NCBI GenBank assembly: GCA_000467935.1
Contig: KI259860.1
Span: 1-20,195, forward strand
Reading direction: 5' to 3'
Origin: Peptostreptococcaceae bacterium oral taxon 113 str. W5053
Lineage (GTDB): Bacteria; Bacillota; Clostridia; Tissierellales; Peptoniphilaceae
DNA: 20,195 nucleotides
In this document: positions 1-7,248 of the stretch, in pieces
Layout: each line of letters begins with the position of its first letter
How positions within the stretch are numbered: position 1 is the stretch's first letter
Notes under the pieces: model-generated
The model's input: the letters and a program-made list of their open reading frames with translations, nothing else
The model's database searches: none
What the model was told of the DNA's origin: nothing
Position numbers and translations under genes: made by a program

Positions 1-66
1 CATTTGATCTATTTTTATTCTAACACCAAATAGTGTGAAGAACGATATGTAGTTATAACAATGTAG

Positions 67-98
67 AGAGTGTATCAAAAAGGATACCCTCTTTTTTT
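67..98 (+). terminator. Rho-independent terminator of an upstream gene
   Basis: Arms AGAG-T-GTATC (67-76) and GATAC-C-CTCT (83-92) pair with one mismatch around a 6-nt loop and run into seven T (92-98). It reads on the plus strand, so it probably ends a gene lying left of the window and insulates the operon that follows. Confidence 0.7.
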
Positions 99-361
99 GA
101 TGCCATTAGTATCAAGTTTTACTAATAAACATAGAAAAAAATGGGTAAATATTATAATATAAAGTCTATTATATAGATAAAAATATGGCACGGCAGATAT
201 AAAACGGGGAATAAGGCTACATTCAATAATAAAAGCCTTGGCTTTACGCCATTTATGCAAAAAATATCAATGGGTATATCAAGTAGCAAAGTGAAAGCGA
301 TTTAATTATAAAAAGTTTGTTTTATCTTTTCATAATGTTCATAAAAGAAAGGAGTGATTTT
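99..361. other. Upstream region of the protease-nuclease operon
   Basis: No gene is supported here. It holds small inverted repeats: TTAGTA/TACTAA (106-111, 120-125), AAGGCT/AGCCTT (213-218, 234-239), and a compact palindrome AAAGCC-TT-GGCTTT (232-245). A TATAAT occurs at 153-158 but without a convincing -35 box. I could not place the operon promoter with confidence. The palindromes are candidate operators. Confidence 0.4.
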
Positions 362-2134
362 ATGTTGCGCGGCATTATTGAAGAAAAGGAAATTTCGAAA
401 GAAAGATTTGAGACAAAACAGGCTCAGATTCAGAAGCAAGCTTTGAAACGTTTCATTGAAAATGGTTCCGGAAGGGATTCTATTCTTGAAAAAACGGATA
501 TTAAAAATGATATGTTGAAATCAAGAAGAAAGTTGCTTAATGAATATGATTCAATTGCCCTAGAGCGGATTATGGGGAAAAGTGATCTCTTCCCGATTTC
601 CTACTTGCAGATGGGAACCAATTCCGGAAACTCTATCTGTCGCATTCAGATTCGCAATGACAAGGGGAGTTTTATTGGTTCGGGAACCGGATTTTTAGTT
701 TCAGAAAATGTACTGATGACGAATAATCACGTGATTGATAGCATGGGAACTGCTCTACATTCCATTGCCGAGTTTAATTATCAAGATGATGTAAACTTTA
801 TGCCTTGTCCTACATGCTCTTTTCGCCTAAACCCTGAACAGTTTTTTGTTACAGACGAAGAACTTGATTTCACGTTGGTTGCACTTAAAGATAATCCTTC
901 AAGCGAGAAACGCCCTAAAGATTTTGGACATCTTCATCTCATTTCCGAAGAGGGGAAAATTCTCGAGGGAGAATATGTTTCCATTATTCAACATCCAAAC
1001 GGAGGACCGAAGGCAGTCACTATCCGTGAAAATAAGGTCAGATCCATTTTTGATGACTTCATCCACTATCTAACCGACACTGAACCCGGCTCCTCAGGAT
1101 CTCCGGTATTTAATGATCAATGGATTGTTGTCGCACTTCATCATTCGGGAGTGCCCAATCCGAATAAAAAGAATGCATGGATCGCAAATGAGGGAATCCG
1201 CATCAGTTCTATTTCAAATTATTTTGCAAAGAAATTCAACGCTTTCACTGCAGAAGAAAAGGTGTTCATTCGAGAAATTTTTCCAAATTTGGATATCGGT
1301 AGCGAGCCGAATTCTACGCAATCCACTCCTTTCCAAAGAGATGTGGGATACGACAGCACTTTTCTTGGCTTAGAGCACAAGGTTGACCTTCCACAACTCT
1401 CTGACGAGATGAAGAAGGATGTCTCTTACATGGATAATGGGAGCTATGTTCTGGACTATACACATTTTTCAATTGTGATGTGTCGTTCGCGTTGCCTTGC
1501 TTATTTCACTGCTGTAAATATAGACGGAAGCCAAGCTAAAAATATCAAAAGGAGTGGAGATAGTTGGAACTTTGATCCGAGGATTCCTAAAGATGCCCAG
1601 TATGGAGATGAACTATACGCTAAAAATGATTTGGATCGTGGTCACTTGGTAAGAAGATTAGATCCGGTTTGGGGAGATCAGGCTATGCAGGCAAATAGTG
1701 ACACTTTTCATTTTACAAACAGCTCGCCTCAACACAAGAACTTAAATCAAAAGACGTGGCTCGATTTAGAAAATTATCTTTTACAAAATGCACAAAATCA
1801 TAACTTGAAGGTCTCTGTTTTCACCGGTCCGGTATTTCGAAGTGACGATATGATCTACCGGGGAAAATTTAAGATACCTGCGGAATTTTGGAAAGTTGTA
1901 GTCATGATTAAGGACGATGGAAAGATGTCTGCTACTGCCTACCTTCAAACACAGAAAAACATGATTGTAAACCTCGAGTTTGCCTATGGAGAATACAAAA
2001 CCTATCAGGTTCCTGTCGCTCGCATAGAGGAAATTACAGGCTTGGACTTTGGTGACTTATCACAATGTGATCCCATTGCGAATATTGAATCGGCAGGTAT
2101 GGTCATTAAAGCACCGGAACATATCAAGCTGTAA
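362..2134 (+). CDS. Trypsin/V8-like serine protease fused to DNA/RNA non-specific endonuclease
   Basis: The protein is 590 aa from the ATG at 362, chosen because AAAGGAG (348-354) sits 7 nt before it. An in-frame TTG at 317 would only add 15 residues without a ribosome site. After an ~80-residue charged helical N-terminus comes a chymotrypsin-fold protease: His123 in TNNHV, Asp169 in ELDFTL, and Ser245 in the GSSGSP motif, which is S1B/V8-like. A linker (about 310-350) leads to an NUC-type endonuclease with DRGH (catalytic His428) and the LNQxxWxxLE block containing the metal-ligand Asn462, as in Serratia nuclease. No signal peptide or membrane segment is visible, so it appears cytosolic, unlike secreted members of either family. 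The stop lies 18 nt before the C1 peptidase start, implying one transcript. Domain calls are firm; the biological role is inference (conflict/defence or cell suicide). Confidence 0.9.
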   Translation: MLRGIIEEKEISKERFETKQAQIQKQALKRFIENGSGRDSILEKTDIKNDMLKSRRKLLNEYDSIALERIMGKSDLFPISYLQMGTNSGNSICRIQIRNDKGSFIGSGTGFLVSENVLMTNNHVIDSMGTALHSIAEFNYQDDVNFMPCPTCSFRLNPEQFFVTDEELDFTLVALKDNPSSEKRPKDFGHLHLISEEGKILEGEYVSIIQHPNGGPKAVTIRENKVRSIFDDFIHYLTDTEPGSSGSPVFNDQWIVVALHHSGVPNPNKKNAWIANEGIRISSISNYFAKKFNAFTAEEKVFIREIFPNLDIGSEPNSTQSTPFQRDVGYDSTFLGLEHKVDLPQLSDEMKKDVSYMDNGSYVLDYTHFSIVMCRSRCLAYFTAVNIDGSQAKNIKRSGDSWNFDPRIPKDAQYGDELYAKNDLDRGHLVRRLDPVWGDQAMQANSDTFHFTNSSPQHKNLNQKTWLDLENYLLQNAQNHNLKVSVFTGPVFRSDDMIYRGKFKIPAEFWKVVVMIKDDGKMSATAYLQTQKNMIVNLEFAYGEYKTYQVPVARIEEITGLDFGDLSQCDPIANIESAGMVIKAPEHIKL

Positions 2135-2152
2135 AAAGGAGGTCATTATATT

Positions 2153-3106
2153 ATGAAAGTATTTTTTAGACAAAGAAGATTTATGAAGGGAGATAAGGCC
2201 GGCGAACCACTGACTACGGGTTGGTTGCCTCCTCTTCCGGATATGAGAGACTACTCAAATGAACATCCTGTTATTTCCAAGCTTTCTATGAAACTGGGTA
2301 TCAACGGATTGAACAAAACGGAAATCGAAAGCAGCCTCCCCGGTCGTGTTGATCTTAGGGAATGGTGTTCTCCTGTGGAAGACCAGCTTAGTTTGGGTTC
2401 TTGTACAGCAAACGCCGTTGTCGGCATGGTGGAATACTTTCAAAAAAGAGCATATGGAACCCATATTGAAGGTTCCAGATTATTCGTGTATAAAACAGCG
2501 AGGAAGCTCATGCTCTCAACCGGGGATTCAGGAGCTTGGCTCCGTTCGGCAATGGGTGCTCTCGTATTATTCGGGGTCCCTGATGAGAAATATTTTCCCT
2601 ACACACTGGATGGAGAAAGCGTCAATCCGGGTTGGGACAGTGAACCCGATGCTTTTCTTTATTCTCTTGCGACTCATTATGCTGCTATTAACTATTTCTG
2701 TCATGACCCGATGGGTAAAAAAACATCGAAAAAAGATGTTCTAAGAAACGTAAAGACATATTTAGCGGCGGGCATTCCATCTGTGTTCGGATTCTTCGGA
2801 TTTCCATCTTTTGAGAGTTCGGATGACCCCGGTTCGATTCCTTATCCTTGTAAAAGTGAACAGGCGGAATGGGGACACGCCGTGATGGCTGTGGGCTATG
2901 ATGACGATAAGGTTATTCTTAACACAAAGAGTAATGAGGAGACAAAGGGAGCTTTGATGATACGAAATTCATGGGGAAGAACTTGGGGGCAAGAGGGTTA
3001 TGGCTGGCTTCCCTATGACTATATATTGTACGGACTTGCAGAAGATTTTTGGTCCATTCTTTCAATGGAATGGATAGATACCGAACAATTTGGCTTATCG
3101 CTTTGA
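2153..3106 (+). CDS. Papain-like C1 family cysteine peptidase, no signal peptide
   Basis: The protein is 317 aa, with AAGGAGG at 2136-2142. The full papain catalytic set is visible: oxyanion Gln78 and nucleophile Cys84 in DQLSLGSCTAN (the same Q-to-C spacing as papain), His242 in WGHAVMAVGY, and Asn272 in RNSWGRTWG. The N-terminus carries a GWLPPLPDMRDYS segment (about 23-35), a motif typical of bacterial C1 enzymes just before the mature domain. There is no signal peptide, membrane helix or sorting motif, so it is probably intracellular. It lies 18 nt downstream of the protease-nuclease fusion and before a shared terminator. A reasonable inference is that the two proteins work together, for example with the peptidase cleaving or activating the fusion, but nothing in the sequence proves that. 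An alternative start is Met11 (2183). Confidence 0.9.
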   Translation: MKVFFRQRRFMKGDKAGEPLTTGWLPPLPDMRDYSNEHPVISKLSMKLGINGLNKTEIESSLPGRVDLREWCSPVEDQLSLGSCTANAVVGMVEYFQKRAYGTHIEGSRLFVYKTARKLMLSTGDSGAWLRSAMGALVLFGVPDEKYFPYTLDGESVNPGWDSEPDAFLYSLATHYAAINYFCHDPMGKKTSKKDVLRNVKTYLAAGIPSVFGFFGFPSFESSDDPGSIPYPCKSEQAEWGHAVMAVGYDDDKVILNTKSNEETKGALMIRNSWGRTWGQEGYGWLPYDYILYGLAEDFWSILSMEWIDTEQFGLSL

Positions 3107-3193
3107 GTAAAAGAAACGAGTTCTATAGTTTTATCAACATATTGTCAGAACCGAATATTATAAAATTAAGGATACACTGTTAAGCAAAATGAT

Positions 3194-3227
3194 ATCTGCC
3201 GGCTCATGGAGTCAGCAGATTTTTTTG
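3194..3227 (+). terminator. Terminator of the protease-nuclease/C1 operon
   Basis: ATCTGC (3194-3199) pairs with GCAGAT (3215-3220). The inner part GGCTC/GAGTC continues the stem with one C:A mismatch and one G:U, giving a 3-nt ATG loop, followed by seven T (3220-3226). It is a strong intrinsic terminator 87 nt after the C1 peptidase stop. Confidence 0.85.
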
Positions 3228-3249
3228 TTATAATTCTGCAAAGAGACAC

Positions 3250-3296
3250 ATTACTCATAGGAAATGCTGAGTAATAGCATAAGAAGGTGATATAAT
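3250..3296 (+). promoter_or_regulatory. Extended -10 promoter with upstream inverted repeat
   Basis: TGaTATAAT (3288-3296) is an extended -10 element. Upstream lies an 8-bp inverted repeat ATTACTCA (3250-3257)/TGAGTAAT (3268-3275) with a 10-nt spacer, where a -35 box or operator would sit. No clear -35 sequence is present. It would drive the now broken genes to the right. Confidence 0.4.
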
Positions 3297-3355
3297 AAAA
3301 GAGATTCGTATAGAAACAAACCGGAGCAGGCAAGAAAAAAACAAAAAGAATAAAT

Positions 3356-3753
3356 ATGGAAGAGACTTGGGTAAAACCGATTCTATATTTTGTGGAGATG
3401 GCAATTGATAAATTTGAAATTATAGAGAGAAAAGGAAAGCTATGGATGTTTCTTGAGCATTAAGTCGTGAAGATGGGTAGAGGAATGTTCTTTCTGTAGA
3501 TGAAGAAAGGGAAATCATCCTGCAGGAAGCCGAGAAAGCCGAAAGCTGGATTATCAACATTATTGCAGGACATCGGTATTATTCGGCTTCAGGTATTGCT
3601 CTTAAAGAAAAATATACTGTCATTTTTAAATCAGAAACGAAAGAATGCAATGGAATTCAACTCAAGAATGAGTTTATCGAAATTCTTGACCAAAGCGGTA
3701 ATTCTGTATATAAAAACGAAGATATTTTTATCGGCGCCTTTGGAGTTGAATAA
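3356..3753 (+). pseudogene. Decayed gene of unknown function (two frames)
   Basis: A 35-codon piece starts at ATG 3356 (METTW-like start, MEETWVKPILYFVEMA) and stops at 3461. A second piece in another frame runs from 3481, after a TAG at 3478, to TAA 3751. It reads RNVLSVDEEREIILQEAEKAE and ends NEDIFIGAFGVE with no start codon. The second reading is compositionally protein-like, whereas the overlapping ATG-started frame (3500-3808) is basic and unlike a real protein. I do not recognise the family. Whether the two pieces belonged to one gene is uncertain. Confidence 0.35.
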
Positions 3754-3923
3754 TCCATCCGGTGCTGGTTGGGGCATTATCAGAAATGTTTTTACAACTT
3801 CATATTAGTAAACGTTCAGAAAGGGGCGTACCGAGAATTATCGATACTTATGAGAAAAGTGTATTTGACTTCAGAGAAAATTCAATAATGGACATATCAA
3901 GTGGGAGTGGTAGGAATGGATAA
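3754..3923 (+). pseudogene. C-terminal remnant resembling AlbA_2/RecG-like ATP-binding protein
   Basis: The frame through 3756-3923 reads HPVLVGALSEMFLQLHISKR followed by SERGVPRIIDTYEKSVFDFRENSIM. This resembles the tail of RecG-like/AlbA_2 (Schlafen-type) DNA-binding proteins, where a conserved N/HP-x-L, an ERGSGIPRI-type loop and a FRENSI strand occur near the C-terminus. The ATG at 3786 gives only 45 aa. The rest of such a protein (~400 aa) is absent, so this is a leftover of a deletion. Its stop TAA (3921) overlaps the start of the next gene (ATGGATAA). The match is from memory of the motif and is moderate at best. Confidence 0.4.
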
Positions 3924-4401
3924 ATTTATTTATTTGACAATCTTGGCGGTGGCTGGAATTTTTGTTTTCAAGAAGATGGTTAATCCGCCTGTTGGACCGA
4001 AGTATCAATTAAAAGCCATCCTTTTTGTGATGGGGGTAAAAGAAATACCGAAGACGAGAGAGCTTGGCAGGCATATTTTCACATCAAAAGCAAGGGCTAA
4101 CCGGATAATTCTTTGGGTATTCGATTTATGGGCGCAGATTGATCTGTTTGAACATGGCATCGTTTTGAGAAAGGCCAAAAAAGAGAAAATTGTATTTTTT
4201 CATGAGCTGTATGCTATAGAGCCTTTGCTTATCAATTCCTATTTTGTAAAGGGAAAATACTTTGGATATATCTTTGAGTGCAGAGATAAAAGCAATATTA
4301 CTTTGAAAAGTTGTGATTTATGTGATTTGGATATCTTTATCAATGAGCTCTGCTCACTTTTTCCGGAGGAAAAAGGCGAGGCGGTTGTAATGCATGCCTG
4401 A
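3916..4401 (+). CDS. Small membrane-anchored hypothetical protein
   Basis: The protein is 161 aa from the ATG at 3916, with GGGAG at 3903-3907 placed 8 nt before it. A GTG at 3901 would add 5 residues but lacks a ribosome site. An N-terminal hydrophobic segment (about residues 4-20, IYLTILAVAGIFVF) is followed by lysines, suggesting a membrane anchor with the bulk in the cytosol. The remainder (MGVKEIPKTRELG..., WAQIDLFEHGIVLRKAKKEKIVFFHELYAIEPLL) looks like a PH-like beta fold reporting on lipid or membrane state, but I do not recognise a named family. It is the only intact reading frame in a decayed stretch. The downstream broken gene begins inside its last codons (ATG 4394). Confidence 0.6.
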   Translation: MDKFIYLTILAVAGIFVFKKMVNPPVGPKYQLKAILFVMGVKEIPKTRELGRHIFTSKARANRIILWVFDLWAQIDLFEHGIVLRKAKKEKIVFFHELYAIEPLLINSYFVKGKYFGYIFECRDKSNITLKSCDLCDLDIFINELCSLFPEEKGEAVVMHA

Positions 4402-4984
4402 AAATAAAAAAGATCAAGTGATGAAAAAGGTAAAAATTATTTTTTATAATATTGATGTTGTATATAGCTTTATTTCCTGTAGTTTTCCTTTTCTTATGGA
4501 GGAAGACAGCATTGTAGGTTTTTATTTATAGGGAGAGAGGGGATTGTGTTTAGCGGGATGACATAAATTTTTCCGTTGATTGCAATGGTTTACAGCTATT
4601 TTGTGTATGTGACTGCCGTCAGCTTGTGGTTTTATTGAACATATAGGCAGTTTGATGTGAAGTGTTATTATTTTGATAAGGATAAGCTGTATATTCATTA
4701 GTTCTTTTGCGATATTGCTATGCAGTCTGTTCCGGTCCTTATTTTCAGCGGTATAGTTTTCTTGTATTTTTGTTACATATCCGTTACAAAAATTTTTCAA
4801 CAAATCCGAATGTTGATAAAGATATTTACAATCAAAGTCAGAACTACAACCGGTATGGATAAAAATGTCAGTAATTCTTTCGAGTTTTCAGCCATTCTTC
4901 CAACAGAATCTTCAGCCTATGCGATCGTTCTCAAGAAAAACAAATTCACCCCCGCTGTCATGCCTAATTATGGCATACTATGAT
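4394..4984 (+). pseudogene. Frameshifted remnant of a polytopic membrane protein
   Basis: ATG 4394 opens MPENKKDQVMKKVKIIF, overlapping the upstream gene end. A shift near 4440 then moves into a hydrophobic frame (ILMLYIALFPVVFLFLWRKTAL) that stops. Other hydrophobic stretches follow in different frames: FPLIAMVYSYFVYVTAVSLWFY around 4570-4635 and VPVLIFSGIVFLYFCYISVTKIF around 4730-4795. These are followed by an Asn/Tyr/Gln-rich piece (VDKDIYNQSQNYNRYG, about 4812-4860). Together they look like one degraded membrane protein with a low-complexity tail. The family is not recognised, and the opposite-strand frame here (4522-4803) has no support. Confidence 0.4.
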
Positions 4985-5119
4985 TTAATTAAAAACACGA
5001 ACACAAATTGTTTTAAGAAGCCGGTACTGGAAGAAAATTAACCAAGAAAAACGATTGGATTAAATTTTAAAAATATGGTATAAACGGATGAAACGTATTT
5101 TAAGGGAGAGAGAAAAACT

Positions 5120-5869
5120 ATGGAAATCGATAAACGATTTATGCAAGAAAAATTAACAAAGTTTTAAGTCTTTAATTGAGCGCAACTAAGATATTTAGCA
5201 TTTATATCCATGCTAATCGATCATGTAAACAAGCTATTAATAGCACCTAGAATTAATGGTGATGGATTTTTATTACATTTATCTAATATATTTTCGATTT
5301 TCGGGAGAATTGCCTTTCCTATTTTTATCTTTTTTATCGTAGAAGGATTCTTTAAGACGAGCAATAGGAAAAAATATCTGATTACTCTTTTGATATTTGG
5401 AGTCATATCAGAAATTCCATTTGATATGTTTACTTCAAGGACTTTCTTTTCTCCATAGGAACAACATGATGTTTACACTGGCTCTATGTCTTATGACAAT
5501 TTGGGTAATTGACAGTCTCAAAGAAAAGATTGCCAACAAAACTTTTTGGTATGCTGCATCCGTTGTGATTGCAGCAATTTTTGTTTTTTTGCCATGAAAC
5601 TAAGCCTTGATTATGGTTATCATGCTATCATTGTTGCTTATCTTTTTTATATTTTCTATGACAAACCAATCCTTGGCGCAGGTCTGGGCTATCTATCCAT
5701 TATTCTGGGCTATTTATTCATTATAAAACAACTCTACTATTTTCTGGGATTTGCTATGACCATAACATATAATGGAAAAAGAGGCAGGCAACACAAGTGG
5801 TTAAACTACCTTTTTTATCCGGTTCACATCCTAATCCTGGGAGTGTTGCGTTTTTATTTGCATATTTAG
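5120..5869 (+). pseudogene. traX: TraX-family protein, broken by stops and frameshifts
   Basis: ATG 5120 follows a GGGAGAG site. In-frame stops occur at 5165 (TAA) and 5177 (TGA). The same frame then reads LRYLAFISMLIDHVNKLL and FGRIAFPIFIFFIVEGFFKT to a stop at 5456. The reading resumes in another frame at about 5460 (NNMMFTLALCLMTIWVIDSL), then shifts again in a T7 run near 5584-5590 to FAMKLSLDYGYHAIIVAYLF and a C-terminus containing LGFAMTITYNGKRGRQHKW and NYLFYPVHILILGVLRFYL. This series of motifs is the TraX family, a multi-pass membrane protein named after the F-pilin acetylase and common on Firmicute chromosomes. Two stops and two shifts mean it is not functional as written. Confidence 0.85.
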
Positions 5870-6302
5870 AGTAAGTCGTCCCAACATATGCCAATTTTTA
5901 CTTGAGTTCCATGAACATTTACATCATTAGCTTTAGAAGCAAGTTCTTGATGAGGATATTGTAATCGCTTGTAAATCTTGACATAAAGAATTTTTAGCGT
6001 GTGGTTTCCTGTGTTTTTTACTTGTGAGTCCTATACCAAATTAAAGAAAAACAAGGAGATTTTTATAAGGGGCATCCCGCAAAGATTTATTTTATTTGAG
6101 AATGCAAAGAAGTATTGGAAAGAATATTTAGGAGAAAACAAGATCTTAAATTTATTCAGAGGGGAATCGGAAAGAACCATTTTTTTAAAAAGGTTCCATT
6201 CTCAAATTTTAGAAATAAGGATTGAAGTGAAACGATCAGAAGTTGTATAGAAAAATTGCTACAAGAAAATAAAGAATGAATACAGGAAAAGAAACAGGAG
6301 TT
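5870..6302. other. Gap with degraded coding fragments
   Basis: No intact gene is convincing. On the minus strand an open stretch without start codon (6030 down to stop 5866, 55 codons) reads ILYVKIYKRLQYPHQELASK then ANDVNVHGTQVKIGICWDDLL, which is protein-like but unrecognised. On the plus strand an 83-codon frame (GTG 5999 to 6250) lacks a ribosome site and its N-terminal part clashes with the minus fragment. A further plus-strand frame downstream reads IRSCIEKLLQENKE, a stop, then IQEKKQELEFYKLREKR, like a broken coiled coil. I read this as decay of one or more genes. Confidence 0.35.
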
Positions 6303-6337
6303 GGAGTTTTATAAACTCCGTGAAAAAAGGGTATAAT
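6303..6337 (+). promoter_or_regulatory. Promoter with inverted repeat over the -35 region
   Basis: TATAAT lies at 6332-6337. Seventeen bases upstream is a weak -35, TTATAA (6309-6314). That -35 sits inside a perfect inverted repeat GGAGTTT-TAT-AAACTCC (6303-6319), so a repressor could occupy it. The lipoprotein gene starts 40 nt downstream of the -10. Confidence 0.5.
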
Positions 6338-6377
6338 GTTGAAAAGGATAAAAATTCAGAGGGGAGGTTAATCATCT

Positions 6378-7076
6378 ATGAAAAAGTGTATTTACAGCAT
6401 TGCAGTTATTTTTATCATGATATTGGTGCTGACAGCTTGTAAGGACACCGTGAAAGACGAGGATAAAGCTTCGGATAGCAATGTGGTTTATCCTGTCGGC
6501 AGTGATGAAAAGGCAAAACTGGTTAAGGTTCATGGACAGCTATATATAGATATGGGATATGTTAACAGTGCTGTGACATGCGGTACGGCAGACGGGGAAA
6601 TCACAAGTTCTGTAGAGCCTTCCCAATCACCTGAAAAAGATAATGAATCCAATTTTGGGAAAGGATATGAATATCAGCTGGGGGATGCTCATCATATCAA
6701 TGTAAACATTGACGGTCGATGGGTAGTTTTTCAAAATTTAGCCATATCCAGTTGGCAGATACCAAGTTGTGTAGCGAACTTCAAAGCGAAAATAACGGAA
6801 ACTTCAGAGGATAGATTATTGGTTAGAGTGACAGATATTCCGGATAATTTTAAATGGATTTTTCAAAATAAGCAAATGGAAGAAATAAAGCCTATTTCTT
6901 TGCCTATTGAAAAGTTGAACATGGAGGATAAGAAGAAAAAAGAAGAAGAGATAAACAATTTAACAGGCAGGACAGTTCAGGTTTGGTTTGACGGCTCAAT
7001 AAAAAATAGTGCAGCTGAGATGTCTTATCCTATAGAATTGGGGGAGATTTATAAAATCAGTCTCATTGAAGAATGA
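6378..7076 (+). CDS. Lipoprotein of unknown function
   Basis: The protein is 232 aa, with GGGGAGG at 6361-6367 before the ATG. A lipoprotein signal (KK, hydrophobic stretch, LTAC with Cys21) predicts lipidation and attachment to the outer face of the membrane. The mature part begins with a charged Asp/Ser/Lys linker. It then has beta-rich segments (YQLGDAHHINVNIDGRWVVF; FKAKITETSEDRLLVRVTDI) and ends with GRTVQVWFDGSIKNSAAEMS followed by YPIELGEIYKISLIEE. That final block resembles the OB-like ending of small Bacillus/Clostridium lipoproteins of the DUF3221/YobA kind (inference; the family is not certain). A basic/acidic helix KKKKEEEINN (about 185-194) precedes it. It has its own promoter and faces pepF tail to tail, sharing the hairpin at 7214-7244. 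Confidence 0.8.
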   Translation: MKKCIYSIAVIFIMILVLTACKDTVKDEDKASDSNVVYPVGSDEKAKLVKVHGQLYIDMGYVNSAVTCGTADGEITSSVEPSQSPEKDNESNFGKGYEYQLGDAHHINVNIDGRWVVFQNLAISSWQIPSCVANFKAKITETSEDRLLVRVTDIPDNFKWIFQNKQMEEIKPISLPIEKLNMEDKKKKEEEINNLTGRTVQVWFDGSIKNSAAEMSYPIELGEIYKISLIEE

Positions 7077-7213
7077 TATCACATGGTAGCTCTGTGTATG
7101 GATTCAACATGAAAAATATGATGTATCAAAATTGAAAAATCAGTAAGTGAAGAGGAAATCCCCTTTATCGAATGAAGGATAAGAAAGGTATTTTTATAGA
7201 TTTAGAAGTATAA

Positions 7214-7244
7214 AACAACCGGAGTAAATTTTACTCCGGTTGTT
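7214..7244 (-). terminator. Terminator between the lipoprotein gene and pepF (probably bidirectional)
   Basis: Perfect 15-bp arms AACAACCGGAGTAAA (7214-7228) and TTTACTCCGGTTGTT (7230-7244) start 5 nt beyond the pepF stop. On the minus strand the stem runs into TTTTATAC, a usable U-tract, so pepF termination is well supported. On the plus strand the tail is GTGTTT, giving weaker termination for the lipoprotein gene. Confidence 0.8.
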
Positions 7245-7248
7245 GTGT

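Noticed and set aside
75..260. 61-codon minus-strand open frame at the left edge
   Set aside because: AT-rich, hydrophobic low-complexity translation overlapping a plus-strand terminator; no ribosome site.
846..1373. Alternative plus-strand frames inside the protease-nuclease gene
   Set aside because: They overlap a gene with intact catalytic motifs and have no ribosome sites; shadows.
2346..2744. 132-codon frame inside the C1 peptidase gene
   Set aside because: Shadow frame; the C1 frame carries all catalytic residues.
3500..3808. 102-codon plus-strand frame starting MKKGKSSCRKPRK
   Set aside because: Composition is unnatural, and another frame over the same bases reads as a better protein remnant; no ribosome site.
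4522..4803. 93-codon minus-strand frame
   Set aside because: No ribosome site, and the plus strand shows pieces of a membrane protein here.
5584..5590. T7 run in traX as a phase-variation switch
   Set aside because: The gene also has two upstream stops and another frameshift, so slippage could not restore it.
5978..5983. Consensus TTGACA as a promoter
   Set aside because: No acceptable -10 box 16-18 nt downstream.
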